From PALSA-693 sp963781155 (GTDB lineage: Bacteria > Actinomycetota > Acidimicrobiia > Acidimicrobiales > Palsa-688), in NCBI GenBank assembly GCA_963781155.1, contig CAWAEC010000011.1:558001-622000 (forward strand): a stretch of 64,000 nucleotides of DNA, read 5' to 3'. This document shows, in pieces, positions 18,976 through 27,773 of this stretch; positions within the stretch are counted from its first letter, which is position 1; each line of letters opens with the position of its first letter. A model generated the notes under the pieces. The model searched no databases, was not told where the DNA came from, and worked only from the letters and a program-made list of their open reading frames with translations. Both the position numbers and the translations under genes were made by a program.

Positions 18976-19356
18976 CTACTTCGTGGGACATGAGACGTTT
19001 ACGGAGGATGCTTGCTCGGCGTTGACCGGCACAGGGGTAGTCGGTCCGAAGCAGGTGGAGTCACCATGTATCACGAGAAACTCGGGGCTATTGCCTGTGA
19101 CTGTGTAGGACCCGACAGGTACCTTCCAAGAGAAACTGCCGTTCGATCCGGCCGGAGTGGTTACGATTCGACCGCCCGATTGCCGCATGGTGATCGTGCC
19201 CTCTACCCCTTCCGGGGAGCCTCCACGCGCAGTAATTCCCAACTCTAGGACGCCTGCGAGGGTGCCGTCCTTGGAATTAGCCGCGGACGAGGGGTTGCCA
19301 CAGCTGACACCCAGCCCGATGGTCAAAGCGATCGCGACCGCAAGCGTCTTCGTCAC
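18976..19356 (-). CDS. Putative secreted lipoprotein
   Basis: From a GTG at 19356 the frame gives 126 residues: a short basic start (VTKT), a hydrophobic segment LAVAIALTIGLGVSC ending in a lipobox-like Cys, then a beta-rich domain with GVEGTITMRQSGGRIV and FSWKVPVGSYTVTGNSPEF. This resembles carboxypeptidase-regulatory-like or Ig-like lipoproteins. The longer open frame to 19863 is not credible upstream of the signal. No strong ribosome site is visible. The product would be anchored outside the membrane. Confidence 0.55.
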   Translation of the reverse strand: MTKTLAVAIALTIGLGVSCGNPSSAANSKDGTLAGVLELGITARGGSPEGVEGTITMRQSGGRIVTTPAGSNGSFSWKVPVGSYTVTGNSPEFLVIHGDSTCFGPTTPVPVNAEQASSVNVSCPTK

Positions 19357-19914
19357 AAAGAAAGCTTGGCAAGTCAGGCAGGCTCGGGGGCCGGATGCCT
19401 CGTGGTCGACGTCCCTCTCGTTGGCGAGGGGATCACAGCATCGCCGCGACCTGGAGAAATGCTCGAGTTGGAGCGCTGACCAGGTTGACGTCTGCCAACC
19501 TCCGTCACCGTTGCTCCCCCTCGCCCGGCCGATCCGTGTCGTCGACCCCTCAGTATGTGGAGTCCTGGTGGATGGAGTCCTGGCACCGACCGGGCAGAGG
19601 CGTGGCGGCTCAAACTCGGGCTCTGTCAAGCGCTTCACCCACGAGACGGCACCGCGGAAGGTGTCGGCCGTGAGGCGGACACGACCAGGATCGCTGCGCA
19701 CCGAACTTCGACCTCTCCAGGCCGCAACGCCGGACAGAGTCGACGGCTCCGGGCGCCCCCAGCCGGCGCCCGTTTCCCGAGCGGAGCGAGATTCTGCGGG
19801 CTGCACGATGGCGCGGGCGGGCGTGTTTGCGCTCCGCGCCAACCTCTCCGCCGAAGGCATCACCGTCTTTCCGGGCTATGGACGTCCGCGATGGATCCCC
19901 GCGGGGAGGGCAGG

Positions 19915-20673
19915 TCAAGCGAGGACGGAACCGCCGGCCACGTCCAGGGTGACACCGCTAATCCACGCGGCATGGTCCGAAGCCAGGAATAGGGCGGCTT
20001 GACCGACATCGTCGGGTGTGCCAAGCCGCCGAACGGGATGGACTCGCCGGAGCTGCTCTTGGACGTCGGAAGGGATCTGCCGCTGGTTGCGTTCGGTGAG
20101 GATGGTCTCTGGGGCGATGCAATTGACGCGCACGCCGGCTGGACCGGCCTGGAGGGCGAGTTCCTTAGTGAGAACCTCGATGCCGGCTTTGGCCGCGGCG
20201 TAGGCAATCGGTGACTGGATGGTGGGTCGACGGGCGGCGGCTGAGGACATGGTGATGATGTTGCCCCGGCCGCGTTGTTTCATTCCACGGAGGAAGGCCT
20301 TGACGGTGAGGAATGTGATGGTGAGGTTCGCATCGACTGAGTCCCGCCATTCGTTCTCGGTGATTTCTTCGAGCGGTCCGGGGCGCACCGGGTTGCCCCC
20401 GGCGTTGGCCACCAGGACCTCAACAGGGCCGAACTGCTGCTCGACCAGTTGTCGCATGGCCTCGATTTGATCGTATCGGGTCAGGTCACAGGTCGTTGCG
20501 AGGGCGTGCCCGCCCGTATCGTTGATGTCCGCCGTGACCGCTTCTACGGCCCGTCGATCGCGACCGTGGACGGCAACGTGGGCGCCCAGGCTGGCGAAAA
20601 GCTTGGCGATCGCGGCGCCGATGCCCCGCGAGCCTCCCGTCACTAGAACCACCACATCTTGCATCTTGTCCAT
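19915..20673 (-). CDS. SDR-family oxidoreductase
   Basis: The 252-residue classical short-chain dehydrogenase has the NAD(P) loop TGGSRGIGAAIA, NAGG at about 90, the active-site Ser in MSSAAARR and YAAAKAGIEVLTKEL with Tyr-x3-Lys. It resembles 3-oxoacyl-ACP or gluconate/cyclohexanol dehydrogenase-type SDRs. ATG 20673 is preferred over the GTG just before it because an AGGAGC site lies seven bases upstream. It is divergent from a MarR gene over palindromic operators, which suggests MarR control. Confidence 0.92.
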   Translation of the reverse strand: MDKMQDVVVLVTGGSRGIGAAIAKLFASLGAHVAVHGRDRRAVEAVTADINDTGGHALATTCDLTRYDQIEAMRQLVEQQFGPVEVLVANAGGNPVRPGPLEEITENEWRDSVDANLTITFLTVKAFLRGMKQRGRGNIITMSSAAARRPTIQSPIAYAAAKAGIEVLTKELALQAGPAGVRVNCIAPETILTERNQRQIPSDVQEQLRRVHPVRRLGTPDDVGQAALFLASDHAAWISGVTLDVAGGSVLA

Positions 20674-20806
20674 CACTCTTGCTCCTCGATTGGTTGATGG
20701 TCAGAGAGTCCGGTCCCCGACCCGCTCGGGTGGACCCAAGGGGCCGCGCTCGAAGGACTTGGTCCCGCCGCGTCACGACGTCCTCGGAATCCTCAACCGT
20801 AGATTA

Positions 20807-20834
20807 CTAAGCCTTAGAAGTCAAAGTATTTGAC
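20807..20834. promoter_or_regulatory. Candidate MarR operator pair
   Basis: Two palindromes sit side by side between the divergent SDR and MarR genes: CTAAGCCTTAG (20807-20817) and GTCAAAGTATTTGAC (20820-20834), the latter a perfect 6-bp inverted repeat around GTA. The spacing and size fit a MarR dimer site that could control both genes. Confidence 0.55.
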
Positions 20835-20865
20835 GTCGATTCATTCGACATCTACGCTGTTTGGC

Positions 20866-21339
20866 ATGCGACCAGCCCGCACCCCCGTCGGTCTGCACCT
20901 CACCCAGGCCGCCCGCAGCGTCAGCCGGGCCTTCGACGACGCCCTGGGGCAGGCCGGCGGATCCCTGCCGGTCTGGTTAGTGCTTCTCAACCTGAAGGCG
21001 AACCCCCAGGGTTCTCAGCGCGAGATTGCCGAAGCCATGGCGGTCAGCGAGGCCACCCTCACTCACCATCTCAACGCCATGGATACCGACGGGCTCATCA
21101 CCCGCCGCCGGGACCCGGCCAACCGGCGAGTCCACCTGCTCGAGCTCACCGACGCCGGCGAGGCGGCCTTCACCCGGCTGCGCAACGCGGCTGTCGGCTT
21201 CGACCGCCACCTGCGGCAGGGCATCACCGACAGCGAGATCGAACAGTTGCAGCGCCTGCTCGACCGCCTCGCCATCAACGTCGGCACCGAACTGGTGCAC
21301 GACCCGCCGGGGCCTGCGCTGCACCCCAGCCGGAAGTGA
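20866..21339 (+). CDS. MarR-family transcriptional regulator
   Basis: The 157-residue protein has the MarR winged-helix plan: GSQREIAEAMAVSEATLTHHLNAMDTDGLITRRRDPANRRVHLLELTDAG includes, in short pieces, the recognition helix (SEATLTHHLNAM) and the wing (RRRDPANRRVH). ATG 20866 is chosen from homology; no Shine-Dalgarno precedes it, so the transcript may be leaderless. It is followed after 28 bases by a deazaflavin-dependent oxidoreductase gene and faces an SDR gene. It probably represses both. Confidence 0.9.
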   Translation: MRPARTPVGLHLTQAARSVSRAFDDALGQAGGSLPVWLVLLNLKANPQGSQREIAEAMAVSEATLTHHLNAMDTDGLITRRRDPANRRVHLLELTDAGEAAFTRLRNAAVGFDRHLRQGITDSEIEQLQRLLDRLAINVGTELVHDPPGPALHPSRK

Positions 21340-21367
21340 GAACTCCACTAACGAAAGGACATACGTC

Positions 21368-21961
21368 GTGACCACCACAACCAAACGCCCCGCCGCCCGG
21401 CGGGCCCAAGCGAATTTCATGCGGATCGTCAACATGCCAATGCGGGCCCTCCTCAGCCTGCCCTTCCCCACCCCTCTCGGTTCCCGGCTCATGCTCGTAC
21501 ACCTCACGGGACGTCGCAGCGGCCGCCACTACCGCCAACCGGTCAGCTACGTCCGCCACCGCGGCGCACTGCTCACCCCGGGCGGCGGCAACTGGAAACT
21601 CAACCTGGTCGACGGCCAACCGGTTCACATCCGCCTACGGGGCCACGACATCACCGCCCGGCCCGAACTGGTAAACGATCCCGACCACGTCCAGAGCCTG
21701 CTCGGCGTGCTGGTCGCCCAGAACCCGCGAGCTGCCAGCTTCATTCGCATCCCCCGAGATGCCGCCGGTAACTTCGACCACAACGCGCTGCGTGACGCAG
21801 TGCGCCACGGCTTTCAAATCGTGCGCTGGCATCCTGCCGACGCCAAAGCCGCGCAGGTGATGCAGGTACCTGCCGACCACAACCCGGGTGCGACCTCCGC
21901 CCGGCGTCCAGCAAGATATTCAGAAAGTAAAGTCCGGCGAATGAAGTCAGCTCGGGTCTAA
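21368..21961 (+). CDS. Deazaflavin (F420)-dependent nitroreductase-family protein
   Basis: The 197-residue protein carries the DDN/DUF385 pattern: LMLVHLTGRRSGRHYRQPVSYVRHRGALLTPGGGNWKLNL read in pieces (TGRRSGR binds the cofactor phosphate; GGGNWKLNL is the substrate-side loop). Family members use F420H2 to reduce nitro compounds, quinones or aflatoxins. GTG 21368 follows a GAAAGGA site. The gene is co-directional with and close to the MarR gene, so the two likely form an operon. The last 25 residues are a basic tail of unknown meaning. Confidence 0.87.
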   Translation: MTTTTKRPAARRAQANFMRIVNMPMRALLSLPFPTPLGSRLMLVHLTGRRSGRHYRQPVSYVRHRGALLTPGGGNWKLNLVDGQPVHIRLRGHDITARPELVNDPDHVQSLLGVLVAQNPRAASFIRIPRDAAGNFDHNALRDAVRHGFQIVRWHPADAKAAQVMQVPADHNPGATSARRPARYSESKVRRMKSARV

Positions 21962-22210
21962 CTCAGGATTCCGCCTGCCGCCCCAAGCGGTTCGAACGTG
22001 GACGATGGTGCAGTCGCACGCCACCGCCCGGGCTCGGCGCCTGCTATCGCTGGCCATCGTCCACCTGCTCTACGTCTCATGGTTGTTCAGCAACCCGCTG
22101 ATGGCCGCCTGCCCGCCACCGGCGCGCGTGCCGCCTCCGGAATACGCGTTTCCGCAGCCGGTGACCAGGGTCACGATCGTCATCTGACAAGACCCGCCCG
22201 ATTCCTCCCC

Positions 22211-22238
22211 TTGACGCATGCCGATATCGGAATATGAT
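22211..22238 (+). promoter_or_regulatory. Candidate sigma-70-type promoter with palindromic operator
   Basis: TTGACG (22211-22216) and TATGAT (22233-22238) form -35 and -10 boxes 16 bases apart. The perfect palindrome CCGATATCGG (22221-22230) lies in the spacer. Transcription would begin at about 22245, right at the ATG at 22246, which points to a leaderless ArsR message that represses itself. Confidence 0.55.
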
Positions 22239-22245
22239 GGCGTCC

Positions 22246-22587
22246 ATGGCACGAGCAGCGACGACGTCGGACGTCTTCAACGCGATCGCCGAGCCGCAGC
22301 GCCGGGAGATCCTGGTGCTGCTGCGGGCGGGTGAATGGCCGGTGACCGAGTTGGCCCAGGAGCTGGGGATGACCCAGCCGGGTGCGTCCAAACACCTGCG
22401 GGTGCTGCGGGAGGTCGGACTGGTGCGGGACCGCAAGGCAGGCAAGCAATCTCTGTACGGCCTTGACGCCCGCGGGCTGCGACCGGTCCACGAGTGGGCC
22501 GGCGGGTTCGAGCGGTTCTGGAACGAGAGCTTCGACCGGCTGGACCAGTACGTGCAGGACCTCAAGCAGGCAAGTCAGGAGGAGTAG
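22246..22587 (+). CDS. ArsR-family transcriptional regulator
   Basis: The 113-residue winged-helix protein reads FNAIAEPQRREILVLLRAGE, VTELAQELGMTQPGASKHLRVL, REVGLVRDRKAGKQSLYGLD, a textbook ArsR domain without the metal-binding Cys pair. Such regulators usually stand before SRPBCC/AHSA1 genes, as here. ATG 22246 is chosen from the promoter position and homology; two in-frame ATGs lie just upstream. It is followed after three bases by the SRPBCC gene. Confidence 0.9.
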   Translation: MARAATTSDVFNAIAEPQRREILVLLRAGEWPVTELAQELGMTQPGASKHLRVLREVGLVRDRKAGKQSLYGLDARGLRPVHEWAGGFERFWNESFDRLDQYVQDLKQASQEE

Positions 22588-22590
22588 CTG

Positions 22591-23097
22591 ATGAGCGCGA
22601 TGAGACGAGGAGCGCCGGCGCCGTCAGCGACAGCCGACCGCGAGATCGTGATCTCCCGGGTCATCGACGCCCCACGGGAGCTGGTGTTCGAGGCGTTCAC
22701 CGAAGTCCGACACCTGTCGCGATGGTGGGGACCGGAGGGGTTCACCACCACCACGCGGGCGTTCGAGTTTCGCGTCGGCGAGGAGTGGGACTTCGTGATG
22801 CACGGACCGGACGGGACCGCCTACCAGGAGTGGATCTCCTGGACCGAGATCGCCCCGCCGGAGCGGATCACGCTGCTCCACGGTGAGTCCCGCGGCGACC
22901 CGAACGCCTTCGAGTCGGTCCTCACGTTCGCGCCCGACGGCGCAGCGACCCGGATCGAGATGCGCACCGTGTTCCCTACCAAGGAGCTGCGCGACGAGGT
23001 GGTCGAGAAGTACCACGCGATCGAGGGTGGCCAGCAGACCCTGAGCAACCTGGCTGCCTACGTCACCGAGATCATTCGGAATGGAGTTGAGGACTGA
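22591..23097 (+). CDS. SRPBCC/AHSA1-domain protein
   Basis: The 168-residue protein is a START-like fold of the AHSA1 (activator of Hsp90 ATPase homologue) group: EIVISRVIDAPRELVFEAF, HLSRWWGPEGFTTT, VGEEWDFVMHGPDG, then LTFAPDGAATRIEMRTVF. Such proteins bind hydrophobic ligands, and no catalysis can be stated. Its stop overlaps the next start (ATGA), so it is translationally coupled to the DHFR-like gene. Confidence 0.9.
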   Translation: MSAMRRGAPAPSATADREIVISRVIDAPRELVFEAFTEVRHLSRWWGPEGFTTTTRAFEFRVGEEWDFVMHGPDGTAYQEWISWTEIAPPERITLLHGESRGDPNAFESVLTFAPDGAATRIEMRTVFPTKELRDEVVEKYHAIEGGQQTLSNLAAYVTEIIRNGVED

Positions 23098-23732
23098 TGA
23101 CCGGAAAGGTGTTCTTCAGCGTGACGATGGCGCTGGACGGGTTCATCGCCCCCGAGGAGCGCGTGGATGACCCGGATGTGCAGCGCTGGATGGCGCAGTG
23201 GATGGAGCTGCAGCAGTGGATCTTCCCCCAGCGGTTCTTCCGGGAGAACCTGAAGCTCGGCGATGGCGGCGAGGAAGGGCGCGACAACGACATCGCGCGG
23301 GAGACGTTCGAGCGCACCGGCGCGAGCGTGATGGGCAAGCGCATGTTCGAAGCCGGCGAGGAGGCGTGGCCGGAGGAGGCGCCGTTCCACACGCCGGTCT
23401 TCGTCGTGACGCACGAGAAGCGTGACCCCTGGGAGCGGCCGGGTGGAACCACCTTCCACTTCGTCAACGACGGCATCGAGCCCGCGCTCGACCAGGCCCG
23501 CGAGGCCGCCCGCGACCGGGACGTCCGTATTGCGGGCGGCGGCGCGACGATCCTGGAGTACGTGAACGCTGGCCTGATCGACGAGTTCTCGATCGCACTG
23601 TCACCGGTGCTGTTCGGCTCCGGAATACGCCTGTTCGAGGGCGTGGACGCGGGCCGCGTGGCCCTGGAGCCGGTCCGCGCCGAACCGACGCAGCGCGTGA
23701 CCCACCTGACCTACGCAGTCCGGGAGCGGTAA
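23097..23732 (+). CDS. Dihydrofolate reductase-like (RibD C-terminal) protein
   Basis: The 211-residue protein belongs to the RibD-C/DHFR-like family: KVFFSVTMALDGFIAPEE at the N terminus, ASVMGKRMFEAGEE, VFVVTHEKRDPW, VRIAGGGATILEYVNAGLIDEF and LFGSGIRLFEG. It is NADPH-binding by family analogy; the true substrate of these stand-alone proteins is unknown. The start overlaps the previous stop by four bases. It is the third gene of the ArsR-SRPBCC operon. Confidence 0.92.
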   Translation: MTGKVFFSVTMALDGFIAPEERVDDPDVQRWMAQWMELQQWIFPQRFFRENLKLGDGGEEGRDNDIARETFERTGASVMGKRMFEAGEEAWPEEAPFHTPVFVVTHEKRDPWERPGGTTFHFVNDGIEPALDQAREAARDRDVRIAGGGATILEYVNAGLIDEFSIALSPVLFGSGIRLFEGVDAGRVALEPVRAEPTQRVTHLTYAVRER

Positions 23733-23899
23733 CTGTCCCGACCTCAGCGCTCCCCCGCCGAGGTCAGCAGCGGGGTGAGATCCTCGACGTTCTGCGCGTC
23801 AGGAAACGCAAGCGTTTGGGCCGCGATCTCGGCCGCGCGCACGCTCCATGGTTTCCGTGAGGTCGGCGGGGGCCTATCCCCTGCTCTGGATTAACTGCT

Positions 23900-25049
23900 T
23901 CAGGGAGGTGCAAGACCTGCGTCCAGCGATCGTGCGTTCAGTCCGTGCTGAGCGGCGAAGGTCTCGAAGCTCACCCGCTGGTCAGCTGTGGCGCGTTGCG
24001 CCGCATGGAGCCGCTCAGTATCGGCCAGGCTCGGGCGCACCAGGTTGATGGCCCCGCCCAGCTTCGGGTCGGGTTCCGCCTTGAGGCCATCGGCCCGAGC
24101 GAGGTTCCGATTGAACTCGTCCATGGATGGGCCCAACGCAGGCATAACCCAGAATGGGCCATCTACTCCCAACTGGTACGAGCAATAACTCCCACCCCAG
24201 GGCTGCGCCGCGACGCGAACCTCCGCAGCGAGCCGCGTGCTGTCGGGTTCCAGCTGCACGGCGTCGCTGCCGAGGGTGGCACTGAACGCCCGGTGACCCG
24301 CGCCAATGACGGGGTACTCCTCGAGCGCTGACGACTCGTGGTTCTCAGTCGGGCCGCGTTCGGCATAGAAGGCGTGCAGATGGGCGTGCTGCACCTCCTG
24401 CCGGGGATTCTTGGTGACTGCCACTCCGGTGCCGTTGTCGGCGAGGGTCCCGCGCGCTACTTCCATGTCGCGCCGGTAGTCGAGGTTGGCTGGGCTGTCA
24501 TTGGCACAGAACGCCACGTGTCCCCCGTCCGTGCTGCGATACCACGCCGCGATCAGGGTCATCGCCGTTCGACACGCCACCAGTTCCTGAGCCGTGGCCG
24601 ACGACCATCCGTCACGATGTTCGCGGGGCACTATCGAGCGCGTGGGGCCTTGCCACCCGCCCGGGCCCGTTAGCCAGCATGAAGGGGTTGCGATCAAGTA
24701 CCAGATCCACCAGGGCGGTACCGTCCGACGCGGTGATCGTCCCCAGATAGGTGGGAAGACCGGGTACATCGGCGAAGAGGTCCACGGGCCGGAATCGACG
24801 TGAGAATTCTCCCGGCGGCACCAGGCCCTGGACATTCCCGGTCGCCTGGTCGACCAGTACCCAACTTCCGGCTTTGGCAGTGCCACTCGGCAACCGGTAC
24901 CCCTTGACGGTGAGGGGCCCATCACTGTACGTCCACAGTCTGTGCGTTTCGACCTGGGTGAGCGGGGAGCTCCAGCGCTCTATGTCGTCGCCACCCTGAT
25001 CCCTCACAGCCAGGCATTCTCGCCGACGAACCGGCCACGTGCGACACAT
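23900..25049 (-). pseudogene. Hypothetical protein, frameshifted
   Basis: From 25049 one frame gives VETHRLWTYSDGPLTVKGYR, WVLVDQATGNVQGLVPPGEF and ASDGTALVDLVLDRNPFMLA. Near 24640, in a GGGCCCG-rich tract, it loses sense, and another frame continues ATAQELVACRTAMTLIAAWY, GHVAFCANDSPANLDYRRDM, through to FETFAAQHGLNARSLDAGLA. The joined protein has about 380 residues. I do not recognise its family. Codon use is consistent on both sides, so a single indel is the simplest reading. Confidence 0.5.
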
Positions 25050-25454
25050 GTCTACGCGTGACGCGTCTGACCTATCTCAGCAGTCGCGATCGGGCCAACT
25101 GTGAACAGGATCGTCGGGCTCAACCGTCGCCGGGGGCGTTTCCTTCTCGTGCAGCTGGTACAGGGCCGCCGTTGTTGAAGACAATGGGAGATTCAGACGA
25201 TGCCTCGCTCGAGTACCGAAACGATGCGCAAACAGTTCCCCGATTGGGCGACCGTCGTGGTGGTCAATATGGACCCGATCGAGCAGGTAGCTGTGGGGTC
25301 GCCAACGATGGTGTGTGCGAGCTCCTGCCCAATCCTTATGTACCTGCCGAGCCGGCGGCCCGTCGCCATGAGATACATGCAGTGGCCAAGACAGTCCTTT
25401 GGGACCGAGGTCTGACCGTCGTTCCGGCCGGTGGACGTAATGCTCTCCCGTCCC
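25050..25454. other. Intergenic stretch
   Basis: Open frames on both strands here look like chance. No gene is supported. Confidence 0.4.
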
Positions 25455-25721
25455 TCATGCCTTCGCGAACTCGACGATATCGGCGGTCAAGCGAGCGCCG
25501 TGGGTCAGGTACAGCCCATGAGGTGCGTTCTCGTAGACGAGGAGCTCGGAGCCTTCGATGAGGGCCGCGCAGACCTGGCCGGAGAACTCGATTGGGATTG
25601 ACGCGTCGTGGTCACCTTGGATGATAAGGGTCGGCACCCGGACCCTTCGCATGTCCTCTCGCCGATCGGTCTGGACGCTCGTGCGGTTGCACTCGATGAG
25701 CCCCTTCAATGAGGACGCCTC
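25455..25721 (-). pseudogene. Alpha/beta hydrolase, 3' fragment
   Basis: The last 88 codons read VRVPTLIIQGDHDASIPIEF (with the catalytic-acid GDHD loop), ALIEGSELLVYENAPHGLYL (with the catalytic His) and DIVEFAKA. This matches the C-terminal third of chloroperoxidase-type alpha/beta hydrolases. Upstream of about 25721 the frame turns into non-coding sequence, and no nucleophile elbow is found. It is a truncated remnant. Confidence 0.75.
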
Positions 25722-26071
25722 CTGGCCAGGCCGCGCCCGTTCACATGTCCCGCCTGTGGAACACCCGTCACCACGACGGGGAGCACTTCGGGCGGACGGC
25801 CCGGCTGAGATACACGGGCACCGCCCGAAACTGGTGCAGTTCTCTCCGGCCGCGCGCGACCCGCATGCCCCGGGCCGCCTTTGGGCCAAGTCCGAGGAGT
25901 GACCGGCGTTACGTTCGAGGCGCTGACCCCGCGCTAACCCCTGCATCCGCCCTTTCACACGCCGATGCACGCCACGTCGCGTCGAACAGTCCCCTCGAGG
26001 GGTATTACAGCAGTAGTGAAATAGGCCACCGCGCCGAAAGGGAAGCCGCGGAGTGCCCTTCCGCCCAGGTG
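25722..26071. other. Intergenic stretch
   Basis: This is where the N-terminal part of the hydrolase should be. I find no trace of a GxSxG elbow or other gene. Confidence 0.4.
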
Positions 26072-26710
26072 TCAACCCGTCACCTGGACGCGGGGAGGGG
26101 TGGCACGCGGCCGGGTGATCTCGAAAAATCCCTCGTACTGCGACAGCACCAGGATGGCGTCCCACAACCGCAGGGCGGCGGCGCCCGTTGGGGCGGGGGC
26201 CATCACCGGTCCCTTGAACCCGTGCGGTGGGTCGGCCCGGACGACGATCGTCGGCGTCTGGGTTTTTGGTCCCCCGAAGGCATAGGCCACTTCCATGGCA
26301 TCGCGGATCGGGCCGTCCCACTTCTCGTCGTCTGCGGCCCCGATCAGCCGGGCATCCAGGCCTGCGGCCGAGACGCAGTCGGCCAAAAGCTCTGTGGCAG
26401 CGGGGCGTTGAGGCGCGAAGTACCGCTGACCCCATGCGGCATAGAGACGGTCGACGGCGTCTTCCCCGCCCTCGGCGCGACCCGCCTCGAAGATCCTGAG
26501 CATGCCGTGGGAGAGGGCGTGCCCTTCGAGGGCGGCCTGGCGGTGCTGCTCAGGCACAGTGGGTGCCACGCCGTAATCGTCACGAATCTCCAGGCAGTAC
26601 GAGCGCCAGTACACGGCAAGGTCCCGCGGCGGCGCCACCTCCCGCACCCACCCGGCGGTGAGCCAGGCCCACGGACAACTCGGATCGACAAATACCTCGA
26701 CGTCAGTCAC
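26072..26710 (-). CDS. DsbA-family (mycothiol-dependent nitroreductase-like) protein
   Basis: The 212-residue protein begins VEVFVDPSCPWAWLTAGWVREV, a DsbA-like thioredoxin fold where the active site is CPWA: Cys12 is kept but the second Cys of a CxxC is Ala. Actinobacterial homologues include the Rv2466c-type mycothiol-dependent reductases; monothiol forms like this are common in the same family. The helical insert and the cis-Pro loop (KTQTPTIVV) are present, so it is complete. It acts in the cytoplasm. It is a single gene. Confidence 0.87.
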   Translation of the reverse strand: MTDVEVFVDPSCPWAWLTAGWVREVAPPRDLAVYWRSYCLEIRDDYGVAPTVPEQHRQAALEGHALSHGMLRIFEAGRAEGGEDAVDRLYAAWGQRYFAPQRPAATELLADCVSAAGLDARLIGAADDEKWDGPIRDAMEVAYAFGGPKTQTPTIVVRADPPHGFKGPVMAPAPTGAAALRLWDAILVLSQYEGFFEITRPRATPPRVQVTG

Positions 26711-27105
26711 ATAACGAACGCTACTGCGTCCAGTGATATCAACCGCTTACGCGGACCGAACCTCGGCCCGTATGGATAACCCCCTTGCCCTTTCAGGCAA
26801 AGGTGACGGCATCTCTTGCCCCGAGCAACCTCGAGGGCCACAATGGCGTAGGCAGGATGAATCTATGCAGGGGTGGTACCAGCCCACAATGGCCTGAGAC
26901 GATAGGCTTAGCGTGGCGAATTGTGCGCCGGCGGGGAGGGTCGAGCGATGGACAGGGCGCAGTTCGCCACGCCGGGGCTTGGTGGCGCCTTGAACGCCGG
27001 GACCGCGACTGCCGAGCGGAGGAAGTCCGCTTGAAGCTGGGGACACAGCGCGGTTGGGATGCCCAATGGTCCCGCGGTCCGACCCACCTGGAAGAAACAT
27101 ACACA
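26711..27105. other. Intergenic stretch
   Basis: Only a 28-codon open frame from ATG 26948 (MDRAQFATPGLGGALNAG...) is notable, and it lacks a clear ribosome site. No other feature is seen. Confidence 0.4.
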
Positions 27106-27516
27106 CGTATAGGGGGCGCGATCTGCTGCAGGAGTTGGATCAGGTCACCGAGGAATATCAGCTGCGGTGGCCCGAGCAGGCCTTCGAGGCGATCTTCGAG
27201 TCTGCCAGCGCGTCGGGGCCTCCGCCGAGCAGCAGGCGGACGCGCGGCAGAGGCGGCAGCTGCTCAGCGGGACGGGTCCTGGCACTGCGTGGATGTCACC
27301 GGCTGAGGCGGCGGCCGCTCGGGCCCTCACCGACGGGGCGGCCGCGCTATGGTCACAGCCCAGGAGGTCCTGTCCGAGGCCTGCACTAACGTCTCCGAGC
27401 TTGCCGGCGAACTCGGCGTGCCAGCGCTGGAGATGGCAGAGCTCTGGAACGACCTCGAGTTCGAGCAAATGTCGCCGAAGAGGAGGCCAGGTTTCGGGCG
27501 GAACAGGCCGGCTGAG
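27106..27516 (+). pseudogene. Decayed hypothetical protein gene
   Basis: Three successive frames give protein-like helices: RDLLQELDQVTEEYQLRWPE, then AWMSPAEAAAARALTDGAAA, then QEVLSEACTNVSELAGELGV, ending EEARFRAEQAG and a stop. They could be one small helical protein broken by two or three indels. No family is recognised. Its end lies 260 bases before the Thr-rich gene. Confidence 0.35.
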
Positions 27517-27773
27517 ATACGAGGCATACGAGGCAGGAGATGCCTGCGACGCCACGGAACATGCGACAGAACGCTGCGAAGGCTTTTCGGAGCGCCGGCG
27601 AACCGCGGATTTCCCACCCGTCCTGGCGTCCGGCTTGGACAAGTCCGTGGTCTCTCGGGTCAGGCCGCCCATGATCCAGAGGCCGAATCACCTTGCCTTG
27701 TCGTGCGTCGACGAGTGCGATCCGGTTCGGGGCCGAGTTGGTGTGGCTGGAAGCCCAACGATAAGGAGAGACA

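Noticed and set aside
18976..19863. 295-codon version of the lipoprotein-like gene
   Set aside because: The first 169 codons are Arg/Pro/Ser-rich without a signal peptide; the signal starts at 19356.
25058..25561. Plus-strand open frames near 25.1-25.6 kb
   Set aside because: Unusual composition, no family, no ribosome site; likely chance.
25455..26435. Long minus-strand open frame of 326 codons
   Set aside because: Only its last 88 codons match a hydrolase; the rest is the shadow of the DsbA-like gene and intergenic DNA.
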